This document shows positions 8,849-17,784 of a stretch of DNA of 64,000 bases, piece after piece. The DNA lies in contig NZ_QLMA01000003.1 of NCBI RefSeq assembly GCF_003259435.1, positions 124,001 through 188,000 of the forward strand, written 5' to 3'. The position numbers were made by a program, and so were the translations under genes. This DNA comes from Chitinophaga dinghuensis (GTDB taxonomy: Bacteria > Bacteroidota > Bacteroidia > Chitinophagales > Chitinophagaceae). The stretch's first letter is position 1, and each line of letters opens with the position of its first letter. The notes under the pieces were generated by a model that was not told where the DNA came from, made no database searches, and saw nothing but the letters and a program-made list of their open reading frames with translations.

Positions 8849-9250
8849 ATGAATAAATGTCTTCTTTTGTTGATGATGGTTATTTCGACCATAGCAGTTC
8901 AGGCACAAACCATCAGAGGTGGCGATTACAGTACGAGGTACTCTGTAGAAAGTGATGGTACTATCAGAGCAAGCGGTAGTACAGTCGGCCGTATTACCAG
9001 CAGTGGAACGGTGCAGGACGCACATTATAATACAATTGGTTATGTGAAGGATGGGCGTATTCAGGATGCCGGGTATTCCACCATAGGCTATGTGAAGGAA
9101 GATGGAACGGTGCAGAACAGCAGTTATTCCACCATTGGGTATATAAAGAAAGATGGAAAAGTACAGAATAGCGGATATAGTACTATTGGTTATGCATCTG
9201 GCGTAAAGAAGGAATGGACCGCTTTGATATTTTTCTTTTTCAAATTTTAA
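8849..9250 (+). CDS. Secreted 5-fold beta-flower repeat protein
   Basis: I chose the ATG at 8849 because it gives a clean signal peptide (MNKCLLLLMMVISTIAVQAQ), although the frame is open from 8678. The mature protein is a string of about 16-18-residue repeats with the core YSTIGYVKxDGxVQNSx, seen about four times and preceded by a more diverged copy. This matches the Bacteroidota 5-fold beta-flower family, a toroidal repeat fold exported to the periplasm or surface; its function is unknown to me. The last four bases overlap the 3' end of the convergent mgtA gene. The hydrophobic end (LIFFFFKF) is unusual. Confidence 0.65.
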   Translation: MNKCLLLLMMVISTIAVQAQTIRGGDYSTRYSVESDGTIRASGSTVGRITSSGTVQDAHYNTIGYVKDGRIQDAGYSTIGYVKEDGTVQNSSYSTIGYIKKDGKVQNSGYSTIGYASGVKKEWTALIFFFFKF

Positions 9251-11763
9251 GCGCGTGCCCGATATCGGAATAACCAGCGTTTTAGTAGCTCTGCGCAAAG
9301 CAGGTATACAAATACGAGAATAATGATGGGCTGCAATATTTGCCATGGCAGTTTACTGAAACCAATCATATTGCCGATGGGTAGGTAGGGCAGCGCCCAT
9401 CCGATAGCCAAACATAAACAGACCATGAAGATGAGCTGTGGCGCTGGCGAGCTTTGAATAAATGGGATTTGTTCTGTACGGATAATGAATACTACGAGTA
9501 TCTGTGTAGCCAGCGATTCCATAAACCATCCGGTACGAAACTGTGCCGGATTAACATGGAAATGTCCTTGCAACAGATAAAAGGTAAGCATATCAAATAC
9601 GGAGCTGAGTAATCCGAATACCACCATGAACCGACGTATTTCCTTCATATCCCAACGTTGAGGAGAAACCACATATTTTTTGTCGACATGGTCTGTTGGA
9701 ATCGCGATTTGAGAAGTGTCGTACAGGAAGTTATTAATGAGGATCTGTACGGGCAACATGGGTAGGAATGGTAGGAAAATAGTGGCGGCGGCCATTGAGA
9801 ACATATTCCCAAAATTAGAACTGATACCCATCCGGATATATTTCATGGTATTGGCAAATGTTTTTCTGCCTTCCAGAATACCTTCTTTTAGTACCAGCAG
9901 GTCTTTTTTGGTAAGTATGATATCTGCTGCATCTTTGGCTACTTCTACTGCATTATTAATGGAGATGCCGATGTCGGCGGTTTTTAGAGAAGGCGCATCG
10001 TTAATACCGTCTCCCATATAGCCTACCGCATGGTGTCTTTTTTTCAGTATACGAATGATTCTGTTTTTCTGTTCCGGCGAAAAGCGCGCGAAAACAGTGG
10101 TTTTAGCAATGTGTTGCAGCAAGGCTTCATCATGAAGGTGATCCAGTTCTGTGCCTACCATGATTCCTTTGATGGGTAAACCTATTTCTTTGCAGATATG
10201 TTGGGTAACGAGTTGGTTATCTCCCGTAATAATTTTTATTTCTACTCCCATGTCCTGCAATGCCTGAATAACCTGGTTTACATTTGGTTTGGGAGGGTCC
10301 CGGAAAATGGCAAATCCAACTAATTGTAATTGTTGTTCATCTTCTTTTTGATAGCTCGCTGCATTATCTACTTCTCTAATGGCGATGGCCAGTGCGCGAA
10401 AACCTTCCTCACTGAGTGATTCATACTGTTGTTGTGCCTTTTTCATGGCATCGTTGTCCATAGTACACAGCTTTAGCACTTCTTCCGGCGCTCCTTTGCA
10501 AATTAACAAGCGTTTATTCTCATGTTCTACAACTATGCTGAGACGTTTACGAATGAAATCAAAGGGTATTTCGTCTACCTTGCTATATGTTGTAATATCT
10601 GGGTGGTCATAAGATAATATCGCATCATCCAGCGGACTATGAATACCGCTTTGGAAATGACTGTTGAGATACGCATACAGCAGTGCTTCTGTGGATGCTT
10701 GTTGCTGTAAATCTGTACACTGTACCAATGCTATTTTATCTTCTGTAAGCGTACCTGTTTTATCAGTGCAGAGCACTTCCATACTGCCGAAATTGGGTAT
10801 GGCGGTAATTTTCTTCACAATCACTCCTTTCTTCGCCATATGTACCGCGCCTTTAGACATAGTAACGCTCATAATCATTGGTAATAGTTCAGGAGTAAGT
10901 CCCACTGCGATTGCCACTGCAAACATGAATGACTCCAGCAGATTTTGTTTCGCCAGTGTATTGACGAGGAAGATAAACAGTACGAGGAGAATGGTTACTT
11001 TCATAATCAGGTAACCGAATTCCCGAATTCCTCTGCTAAAATCGGTTTCCACCGGGCGTTCAATAAGTTTCTCCGCAATTTTGCCAAACTCTGTTTGTTT
11101 TCCGGTAGCGAGAACCACCACAGTAGCCATTCCAGACACTACGCTGGACCCCATAAAGACGATATTATCCAGCGCGGTTAATCCTTCGGAAATATCTGTA
11201 ACGGGTGTGCTGACCTTTTCAATAGGGAAGGATTCGCCTGTCAGTGAGGATTGGTTCACAAAGAAATCTTTTTCTTCCAGTACCCTGGCATCTGCAGGAA
11301 TAATTTTACCTGCTTTAAACCGAAGAATATCGCCGGGACAGATAACTTCAGGAAAAAGTTCCTGCCAGTTCCCATCTCTTAAGATCTCTACTTTATTTCT
11401 GATGGTATTTTTTAGCGCTGCTGCGGCATTCCTGGCGTCATATTCCTGCCAGTAATCCATTCCCACACTTAATAGTACGATGAGGATAATAATGGAAGCG
11501 TTGATCGTTTCTCCGAGAGACATGGATATCAAACCGGCGATCAGTAAAATCATTACCAATGGACTCTTAAAATGGGATAGCAGTAGTAAGAGTTCGCTGG
11601 TTTTCTTTTGAGCCTCTATTGTATTAGGGCCATATTGGCTGAGGCGTTGTGATGCTTCTGTGGAGGTTAGGCCAGTGGAACTGTTGGTACCCATGGCTTT
11701 CAGCACATCAGGAATAGCTGTGATTGACTGGTCCTGTATGATATTCGTTTTGTTTTGCGGCAT
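9247..11763 (-). CDS. mgtA: Magnesium-translocating P-type ATPase
   Basis: An 838-residue P3B-type ATPase. It shows an N-terminal cation-ATPase domain, the actuator motif LTGES (174-178), the P3B-typical transmembrane motif VGLTPELLPMI (288-297), the phosphorylation motif CTDKTGTLT with Asp334, the hinge motif GDGINDAPSLK, and about ten membrane spans. Length and motifs fit MgtA/MgtB, which import Mg2+ from the periplasm using ATP. No MgtC or PhoPQ-like neighbour is present. The 3' end overlaps the beta-flower gene by 4 bp tail to tail. I see no leader riboswitch in the 300 bp upstream. Confidence 0.92.
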   Translation of the reverse strand: MPQNKTNIIQDQSITAIPDVLKAMGTNSSTGLTSTEASQRLSQYGPNTIEAQKKTSELLLLLSHFKSPLVMILLIAGLISMSLGETINASIIILIVLLSVGMDYWQEYDARNAAAALKNTIRNKVEILRDGNWQELFPEVICPGDILRFKAGKIIPADARVLEEKDFFVNQSSLTGESFPIEKVSTPVTDISEGLTALDNIVFMGSSVVSGMATVVVLATGKQTEFGKIAEKLIERPVETDFSRGIREFGYLIMKVTILLVLFIFLVNTLAKQNLLESFMFAVAIAVGLTPELLPMIMSVTMSKGAVHMAKKGVIVKKITAIPNFGSMEVLCTDKTGTLTEDKIALVQCTDLQQQASTEALLYAYLNSHFQSGIHSPLDDAILSYDHPDITTYSKVDEIPFDFIRKRLSIVVEHENKRLLICKGAPEEVLKLCTMDNDAMKKAQQQYESLSEEGFRALAIAIREVDNAASYQKEDEQQLQLVGFAIFRDPPKPNVNQVIQALQDMGVEIKIITGDNQLVTQHICKEIGLPIKGIMVGTELDHLHDEALLQHIAKTTVFARFSPEQKNRIIRILKKRHHAVGYMGDGINDAPSLKTADIGISINNAVEVAKDAADIILTKKDLLVLKEGILEGRKTFANTMKYIRMGISSNFGNMFSMAAATIFLPFLPMLPVQILINNFLYDTSQIAIPTDHVDKKYVVSPQRWDMKEIRRFMVVFGLLSSVFDMLTFYLLQGHFHVNPAQFRTGWFMESLATQILVVFIIRTEQIPFIQSSPAPQLIFMVCLCLAIGWALPYLPIGNMIGFSKLPWQILQPIIILVFVYLLCAELLKRWLFRYRARA

Positions 11764-12066
11764 AAATCTGGATTCTGAGCATCCTACATTATAACTGCTG
11801 CGTCATATGTCTGATTACAAACTAGCGATAGCTTTGGTTTAAAATTAGATATATGTAAAGGGGGGCGCTGCTTTTGATAGTCGTTGATGTATACTTCATT
11901 ACACAATAATGATAGCAAAAATCAGAAGGCTTAGCTTATTGGAGTTGTGCCAGATGGCAATGAGGGGGAATGTGATAACATGAAAAAAAGGCTGATACGT
12001 AATACGGACTAATGTGAGTGATCACAATGATGTATTACGTATCAGCCTTCGTATGATAAAAGCGGA
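11764..12066. other. Intergenic region between mgtA and gap
   Basis: This 303-bp stretch separates two minus-strand genes. It contains the gap terminator at 11988-12049 and presumably the mgtA promoter. I see no additional gene and no convincing magnesium riboswitch. Confidence 0.6.
11988..12049 (-). terminator. Terminator of gap with 18-bp perfect arms
   Basis: AAGGCTGATACGTAATAC at 11988-12005 and its exact reverse complement at 12032-12049 enclose a 26-nt loop. On the minus strand the hairpin is followed by a T run, as expected for the end of the gap transcript. The loop contains a GTGATCAC palindrome. Confidence 0.85.
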
Positions 12067-13071
12067 TTACAATTTTTTTAATTGGGCAATGCGTACTACT
12101 AAATCGGCCAAACGATTAGAGTATCCGAATTCATTGTCGTACCAACCTACTACTTTCACCAGATCCCCTACGATAGAAGTTAATAAGGAGTCGAAGGTGC
12201 AGGAATAAGGATTATCTACGATATCGATGGAAACGATGGGATGGTCAGTATATTTCAAGACGCCTTTCATGGTTGTTTCAGCGGCCTCTTTAAACTTCGC
12301 ATTGATTTCCGCTACGCTAGCTGGTTGTTTTTTCAGGATACAGGTAAAGTCTGTAAGAGAGCCATTCAACACAGGGACACGAATACCAGCTCCGCCCATT
12401 CTGCCTTCCAGGTGTGGGAAAATGGAGGTAATTGCTTTTGCAGCGCCTGTAGAGGTAGGTATGATAGAAGCCGAAGCGGCGCGGGCTCTGCGAAGATCTC
12501 TGTGAGGAGCATCGTGGAGGTTTTGGTCGCCGGTCATGGAGTGAACGGTGGTGATGTATCCATCTACGATTCCCCAGTTATCATCCAGTACTTTCACCAT
12601 AGGAGCCACGTTGTTGGTGGTGCAGGAAGCGTTGGAGAGAACCGGAGCGGTGAGGTCGATCAGATGATCGTTTACGCCTAAAACGACGGTAGGAATATCT
12701 TTATCTGGGGAAGGAGCCGAAACGATGACTTGTTTGGCGCCTGCCTGCAAATGCATTTCTGCGGCGGTTCTGGTGGTAAATTTCCCGGTAGCTTCAATTA
12801 CCAGGTCTATATTCAGCGCTGCCCAGGGCAGTTGGAGGGGATCGCGTTCTCCTAAAATCCGGATTGGTTTCCCATCAATCACCAGGGAGTCAATGGTTGT
12901 TTCCACTGTTCCTTTGTAGGGGCCATGTACGGAATCGTAGCTGTAAAGGTGTGCTAGTGTAGGGGTGTCTGCCAGATCGTTGATGGCCACCACTTCAATG
13001 CCTGTTTTCTCCAGCAGCATACGTAAACATATTCTGCCAATGCGCCCGAATCCATTTATAGCTATTCTCAT
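12067..13071 (-). CDS. gapA: Type I glyceraldehyde-3-phosphate dehydrogenase
   Basis: A 334-residue protein, the full family length. It has the NAD-binding start INGFGRIGRICLR, INDL at 30-33 consistent with NAD preference, the catalytic segment SNASCTTN with Cys150, and the expected C-terminal WYDNEFGYSNRLADL. It catalyses oxidative phosphorylation of glyceraldehyde-3-phosphate in glycolysis and, in reverse, gluconeogenesis. It is transcribed alone and ends in a strong hairpin terminator. No other glycolytic gene adjoins it. Confidence 0.97.
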   Translation of the reverse strand: MRIAINGFGRIGRICLRMLLEKTGIEVVAINDLADTPTLAHLYSYDSVHGPYKGTVETTIDSLVIDGKPIRILGERDPLQLPWAALNIDLVIEATGKFTTRTAAEMHLQAGAKQVIVSAPSPDKDIPTVVLGVNDHLIDLTAPVLSNASCTTNNVAPMVKVLDDNWGIVDGYITTVHSMTGDQNLHDAPHRDLRRARAASASIIPTSTGAAKAITSIFPHLEGRMGGAGIRVPVLNGSLTDFTCILKKQPASVAEINAKFKEAAETTMKGVLKYTDHPIVSIDIVDNPYSCTFDSLLTSIVGDLVKVVGWYDNEFGYSNRLADLVVRIAQLKKL

Positions 13072-13174
13072 GATTATGCTGTTATAGCCTGTAAAATTAT
13101 CTGATAATCATCAAAGTAACAAAAGGATGGAGGGCAGGTGTCTTGGCGATATTATATATGAAATTATTGTGTCA

Positions 13175-14188
13175 TTAGTTCCGGATCCATTTAATGATAA
13201 TGTAATCGGTTATTGGTTTTAGCCGTTTCCATTGTTCAATAGGATGATAACCATCAGCGGTGTAAAACTCCATACCGTTATCAACTTTCACGTACCATAC
13301 GTTTCCTTTGGAGTATCCTGTAATGGTATCGGGTCTTGTTATTTTTTTAAAATGGTTTAGCTTGAACGTGTCCAGCGCAATTACCAAAGTGTCCCCTAAT
13401 TTTTGATTACAGGAAATTGGTTCGTAGTGATCGCCTGCCCAAAACATACAACCTTCTTTACCAGTTAACGCCATTATAGGCGTTTTCCTGGGTAATACCC
13501 AGACCCCAAGTGATATTAACAAAATGATCAATGCAATTGACATGATAATTTTGGAATACGATATCCGCTGGGGTTTGCCCGGAGGAAGTAGCAATATTGG
13601 TCTTTCTACAGTAGGTGGTTCTTTGGATTCCAGCATCTTTTTTTCAGGGATGGCAGGAATTTCTTCTGTTATGAGCACTTTGGTATGCTCTTTTTCTGCT
13701 ATTACTTCCGATTCGTCCTCTTTTTCAGTAAGATGTGGATTAGTAGGGCTGGAATTATCGGAATTTTCGGAATCCTGTTGGGGAATAAGGGATCCAGGTA
13801 GGGCTTTACTTATAATAGTATGTTGAGTGTTTGTCTCATACCGTTTTCCAAACTGAAAGGGTCTGGGCTCAAAGTCAATTAGCCAGGCTAATAGTTCAAT
13901 GTTTTTTTCATCTGTATTTGTTATTTGCCTCTTCAGGAAATTCACCAACGGCTTAAACTTATCGGTTTCTTTTTTAAATGCCCGAATATAGTCGGTTGGG
14001 CTCTCTTGTTTTCCCAAAAAGTTTCTAAGCAAATTTTCATCTTTTACACGAAACCGTTCTGTACAGACAGCGATGCATTCCTCTCTGATTTTGGCTGCTG
14101 TTGGGTGTACGAGGTGGTGTGAAAGCGCATTTTTCGCCTTCTTTTGCTCATAGTCTTCCAGGACTAATTTCTGATAATCAATAAACAT
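13175..14188 (-). CDS. Hypothetical single-pass membrane protein
   Basis: A 337-residue protein I do not recognise. Residues 1-125 are charged and probably helical. Residues 130-205 form a low-complexity Ser/Glu/Pro-rich linker, a transmembrane helix (IIMSIALIILLISLGVWVL) lies near residues 214-232, and a C-terminal domain of about 100 residues with two cysteines follows. The N-terminal part would be cytosolic and the C-terminal domain periplasmic. The N-terminal half may act as a bespoke sensor or adaptor, but nothing proves this. A block of 9-bp CGGAATT repeats lies just upstream (14221-14279), and the same heptamer recurs inside the linker-coding sequence near 13751-13775. Confidence 0.55.
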   Translation of the reverse strand: MFIDYQKLVLEDYEQKKAKNALSHHLVHPTAAKIREECIAVCTERFRVKDENLLRNFLGKQESPTDYIRAFKKETDKFKPLVNFLKRQITNTDEKNIELLAWLIDFEPRPFQFGKRYETNTQHTIISKALPGSLIPQQDSENSDNSSPTNPHLTEKEDESEVIAEKEHTKVLITEEIPAIPEKKMLESKEPPTVERPILLLPPGKPQRISYSKIIMSIALIILLISLGVWVLPRKTPIMALTGKEGCMFWAGDHYEPISCNQKLGDTLVIALDTFKLNHFKKITRPDTITGYSKGNVWYVKVDNGMEFYTADGYHPIEQWKRLKPITDYIIIKWIRN

Positions 14189-14220
14189 TATTTAAAGTAT
14201 AAGGTAAAACCAACTGAATT

Positions 14221-14279
14221 TTCGGAATCTCAACAGCATTTCAGGAATTTGCCCGGAATTCCCGGAATTATCGGAATTG
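14221..14279. repeat. Short 9-bp-period CGGAATT repeats
   Basis: Variants of CGGAATT occur at 14221, 14240, 14252, 14261 and 14270; the last three are spaced exactly 9 bp apart. The block sits 30-90 bp upstream of the start of the membrane-protein gene that reads left. It could be an iteron-like operator or a minisatellite. Confidence 0.5.
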
Positions 14280-14463
14280 TTTGCTAATCAGGGATTTATG
14301 CCAACCTACCTTTGCTTTGAAATCAATTAACCCAGCATTAGCTAGTGGGTTTACTGTACAGAAGTGATTTCATCTCGAGTAATGAAAAGCGGGTGTCTGG
14401 AGTCAGTGTGGGAAGTGATTACAGCCATCTGCTATCAACGCTCATCCTTCCTTCCCAAAAACT

Positions 14464-14481
14464 GTAAGAAGCGCTTCTTAC
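14464..14481. repeat. Perfect 18-bp palindrome
   Basis: GTAAGAAGCGCTTCTTAC is its own exact reverse complement. It lies 64 bp before a possible 53-residue peptide gene, in a 357-bp stretch (14189-14545) without any other gene. It could be an operator for a dimeric regulator. Confidence 0.6.
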
Positions 14482-14545
14482 TTCTTCTGCGGTGCAGCCA
14501 TGGAAGCTGACCGACCCATAACCATCACTTCTAAAACAAAGCAAA

Positions 14546-14707
14546 ATGTTATCAATTTTCATAGTTATTTTCTGGGCATTGGTATGTCCGGACCACAATA
14601 CAACATCTAATGGTACTCACGGTTCACAAGTGACCACAATGGATACAGGTGGTGAAACTGGGCATGTTCCTCCACATCCTCCCATTCCTCCAACATCGTC
14701 AAAATAG
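14546..14707 (+). CDS. Possible small exported Pro/His/Thr-rich peptide
   Basis: A 53-codon frame preceded by an A-rich leader. The first 14 residues (MLSIFIVIFWALVC) are a short hydrophobic segment like a truncated signal or lipoprotein anchor. The remainder is rich in Thr, Gly, His and Pro and ends HVPPHPPIPPTSSK. I do not recognise the family and cannot exclude that this frame is not translated. It stands between two divergent or tandem units, with an 18-bp palindrome upstream. Confidence 0.3.
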   Translation: MLSIFIVIFWALVCPDHNTTSNGTHGSQVTTMDTGGETGHVPPHPPIPPTSSK

Positions 14708-14949
14708 ACAAATTTAGAGATAAGGCAAGGTGCTCCTTGCCTTATCTTTTCCATCAATAACCAATTATTCCATCCTTTGTTTTTAAATAAGCCTTCCCGA
14801 ATAGTAAAAAGTGGTCCATATAGCCCCATCAGTAGGATAGTATGTTTATGACGAAAAAAATTATATTTGTTTATGATTGAGTTTTGTAATGTAGTAGAGA
14901 TGTATTTCATGATTGTCTAGAGATTTTTCTTACCCTGAAAATTATTGAT

Positions 14950-16602
14950 TTGAGAACTCCGTTTTTTTTACTCATCGTATCTGTCTGTCTTCTGGGATGT
15001 AAAAAGAAACATGCTGTTATTCCTTTTGCCAGAGAGCCCGATTTTGCCAAGGGAGAATCATTTATCCATGTTCAAAATGACTCCGCTTTTTATTATTTCA
15101 ATTTAGTGGTATCGAATTCTGGTGATAGTCTACAAATTGCCATGGCTTATAATAGTATGGCAGCCATTCAGTCTGACGAAGGAGATTATTTTGGGAGTCA
15201 GGAGAATTTGTTAATGTCCTTACGTTATCTGGATGAAAAAAAGGAAAGGGACTCCTCTTGTCTTTCATCGGATTATAACGAGTTAGGAACGAGTAGCTTG
15301 AACCTGAAGAATTATGAGGCAGCCATTCATTATTATGATTTAGCATTGAAATTTGCGTTAAATGATGGTTATAAATTGATCTTTTTGAATAATAAGGCGG
15401 TCGTTTATCAGAAGTTAAGGGCCTATACGAAGGCTATTGCAATCTATAACGATATTATTGATAAGAATAAAGCTGATAAACGTGCATATGCCAGGGTATT
15501 ATCCAACAGGGCAAGAGCCAAATGGTTGCAGGATTCCAGTTACAGCGCCGCTCCAGAGTTCTGGGAGGCATTGCAAATAAGGGTAGCGGAAAAGGATCTT
15601 TGGGGGCAAAATGCCAGTTATTCTCATTTGTCTGACTATTATACCCATACCCACCCTGATTCTGCATTAATATATGCCGATAAGATGTACGCCATTTCCC
15701 GACAGCTCAGTAGCCCTGATGATGAGCTGGAGGCCTTACAGAAACTCTTGTTGCTCGGTTTCCCTAACCACATACAACGATATTTTGCACGATATCAATT
15801 TTTGAATGATAGCTTACAGACTGCTCGTAATAATGCTAAGAATCAATTTGCACTGATCCGATATGATGCGGAAAAAAATAAGGTGGAGAATCTGCGATTA
15901 CAACAAGAGAATACAGAAAGATGGCTACAAATCATCCAACAGCGGATTATGATTTATGGAGGCATTGTTGTTGTGGCTTTTGGCGTTATTACTACTGTAA
16001 TTTGGTATCGTAAACGGAAAAAAAGTATTATCCGTGAACAAGCGCTAAAAGCATCTAAAAAAGTCCATGATGTAGTTGCAAATGGTATATATCGCACCAT
16101 GACTGAAATCGAGCATAATGATGTTATAGAGAAAGATAAGCTGTTGGATAACCTGGAAGACTTATATGAAAAGTCCCGCAATATATCTTATGACAAACTG
16201 GAGTACAACAGTGTGCCCTATCATGATGAAATTGCACGGCTATTGGGTGTTTTTAAAACAGAAAGAATTTCTGTACTGACTGTTGGAAATGATAAATTAT
16301 TATGGGAAAGTGTAAGCAAAACAGCCAAAATAGAAGTGAAATATGTACTGCAGGAATTGATGGTAAATATGAAAAAACATAGTGCTGCCAATAAGGTTTT
16401 TATAAAATTCGAAAAAATAGCTGATGAAATTAAAATACAATACACGGATAATGGTATTGGATTTTCTGACGAAGTTAAAAAAGGGAATGGGTTGAAGAAT
16501 ACGGTTTCCCGTATAACCAGTATTGGAGGCAATGTTATATTTGGTTCTGGCGAATTAAAAGGCGCTAAAGTATTAATTTCATTTCCAATATTGGTAGCAT
16601 GA
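14950..16602 (+). CDS. TPR-containing sensor histidine kinase (lipoprotein-type N-terminus)
   Basis: A 550-residue protein read from a TTG start at 14950. No ATG in frame would keep the signal sequence RTPFFLLIVSVCLLGC, a probable lipoprotein signal. Residues 40-270 form tetratricopeptide-like repeats (for example NYEAAIHYYDLALKFA, YTKAIAIYNDII), then a coiled coil, a membrane span at about 333-350 and a cytoplasmic part. That part has a DHp-like helix (KKVHDVVANGIYRTMTEIE) and a C-terminal HATPase with QELMVNMKKHS (N box) and DNGIGF (G1). This architecture is the NarL-partner TPR kinase class common in Bacteroidota. Its stop overlaps the start of the response regulator (ATGA). Confidence 0.82.
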   Translation: MRTPFFLLIVSVCLLGCKKKHAVIPFAREPDFAKGESFIHVQNDSAFYYFNLVVSNSGDSLQIAMAYNSMAAIQSDEGDYFGSQENLLMSLRYLDEKKERDSSCLSSDYNELGTSSLNLKNYEAAIHYYDLALKFALNDGYKLIFLNNKAVVYQKLRAYTKAIAIYNDIIDKNKADKRAYARVLSNRARAKWLQDSSYSAAPEFWEALQIRVAEKDLWGQNASYSHLSDYYTHTHPDSALIYADKMYAISRQLSSPDDELEALQKLLLLGFPNHIQRYFARYQFLNDSLQTARNNAKNQFALIRYDAEKNKVENLRLQQENTERWLQIIQQRIMIYGGIVVVAFGVITTVIWYRKRKKSIIREQALKASKKVHDVVANGIYRTMTEIEHNDVIEKDKLLDNLEDLYEKSRNISYDKLEYNSVPYHDEIARLLGVFKTERISVLTVGNDKLLWESVSKTAKIEVKYVLQELMVNMKKHSAANKVFIKFEKIADEIKIQYTDNGIGFSDEVKKGNGLKNTVSRITSIGGNVIFGSGELKGAKVLISFPILVA

Positions 16603-17264
16603 TAAATAAAGTATTAGTAGTGGAGGACCATGAAAGTGTAAACGTTTCTTTACAACGCACTCTAACTGAATTGGGCATCGTAGAGGTAGATCACGCTTAT
16701 TATTGCGATGAGGCGCATAGAAAAGTGAATGTGGCTTTACAGCGCGGCCAGTCCTATGATCTACTTATTACAGATCTAAGTTTTGATGATGACGGATCGG
16801 AGCAAAAAATAACTGACGGTGAATCCCTTATACCTGCTGTTAGAAATGTTCAGCCAGACCTAAAGATAATTGTGTTTTCAGCAAAGAACAATCCGGCTGT
16901 TATTAAGAAATTGATTGAAAAGCACGCTATAGATGGATACGTCCTCAAAGGTCGTAATGATGCAAAGGAATTATTGACGGCTATAACAGAGGTCTCTAGA
17001 AATCAGCTATATTTTCCGCGCTCGTTTCAGCAAATGATGAAGCAGAACAATGCCTTTGATTTTACAGATTTTGACCTTGCGATAATACGATTGTTAGCAG
17101 AAGGGGTACCTCAAAAAGATATTCCGGCACATTTACAGAAAAATAATTTTCGTCCTTCGAGTTTAAGTAGTGTAGAGAAGCGTTTGAATAAGATGAGAGA
17201 GGAATTGAATTGTACTAAAAATGAACAACTGATTGCCTCCTGTAAAGATATTGGTATTTTATAA
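16599..17264 (+). CDS. NarL/LuxR-type response regulator
   Basis: A 221-residue protein with an N-terminal receiver domain: the acidic pocket is VVEDHE, the phospho-acceptor is Asp59 in LLITDLSF and the conserved lysine is in GYVLKGRND. A C-terminal helix-turn-helix (about residues 155-215) is diverged from the LuxR consensus. The start overlaps the kinase stop by 4 bp, so the pair is translationally coupled. A hairpin terminator follows, so downstream genes are probably a separate unit. The signal and targets are unknown; the immediate downstream cluster at 17493-22467 is an obvious candidate. Confidence 0.8.
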   Translation: MINKVLVVEDHESVNVSLQRTLTELGIVEVDHAYYCDEAHRKVNVALQRGQSYDLLITDLSFDDDGSEQKITDGESLIPAVRNVQPDLKIIVFSAKNNPAVIKKLIEKHAIDGYVLKGRNDAKELLTAITEVSRNQLYFPRSFQQMMKQNNAFDFTDFDLAIIRLLAEGVPQKDIPAHLQKNNFRPSSLSSVEKRLNKMREELNCTKNEQLIASCKDIGIL

Positions 17265-17308
17265 CCATTAACACCAATTTGAATTCAAGAATGTTTGAAT
17301 ACTGTATA

Positions 17309-17330
17309 TGCCATCGCCATCGCGATGGCA
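17309..17330 (+). terminator. Terminator of the two-component operon
   Basis: Nine-bp perfect stem TGCCATCGC / GCGATGGCA with a 4-nt loop, followed by TTTTATTTTC. Confidence 0.85.
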
Positions 17331-17492
17331 TTTTATTTTCTATTAGATCAAGATGTTAATTACCGGATACTCCATGCCATAGCTCATTACAGCATCTTTC
17401 TATAAATAATTACTGATTATGGTTTCCCGTAAAAAACGGCAGTTTTCAATCGGTAATTTTGATCTGTATTGTTTAACTATTAAATAGTAATT

Positions 17493-17702
17493 ATGAAAAA
17501 GAGATACTGGGTATCCAAGATCCGACAATTAAATGGAGATCACGAAGTGCATGACGAAAGTTGTCGGGCGCTTCCGAAATTCGAGAACAGACAACTACTC
17601 GGAGAATTTGCCACCTGTCAGGAAGCCGTCAGAGAAGCTAAAAAAATCTATTTAACAGCTGATGGTTGTAAGATATGTTCCCCCACCTGTCATACCAGGT
17701 GA
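17493..17702 (+). CDS. Small conserved Cys-containing protein, first gene of a five-gene cluster
   Basis: A 69-residue soluble protein without a signal peptide. It contains four cysteines, in HDESCRALPKF, FATCQEAV and GCKICSPTCHT, an arrangement that could bind a metal. The pattern DHEVHDESCRxLP...GEFxTCQEAVREAKKxY recurs, as I recall, in small uncharacterised Bacteroidota proteins. Function is unknown. It starts 163 bp after the terminator of the two-component operon and is followed at close range by another small Cys/His protein. Confidence 0.55.
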   Translation: MKKRYWVSKIRQLNGDHEVHDESCRALPKFENRQLLGEFATCQEAVREAKKIYLTADGCKICSPTCHTR

Positions 17703-17784
17703 TTCAACCGCATATGTCAGCCTTCCTTTCGCCATTATCCCTTAATAAGTTTCATTTTGTAAACCTGCTATCCGTTCTGTAAAT

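Noticed and set aside
11764..11990. Magnesium riboswitch upstream of mgtA
   Set aside because: I could not draw the required stems; the only strong hairpin is the gap terminator.
12227..12681. Antisense frames across gap
   Set aside because: They are mirror frames of a highly conserved gene; codon structure is explained by gap alone.
14617..14910. 97-residue minus-strand frame
   Set aside because: Low coding quality, overlaps the small plus-strand peptide frame, and has no recognisable motif or homologous pattern.
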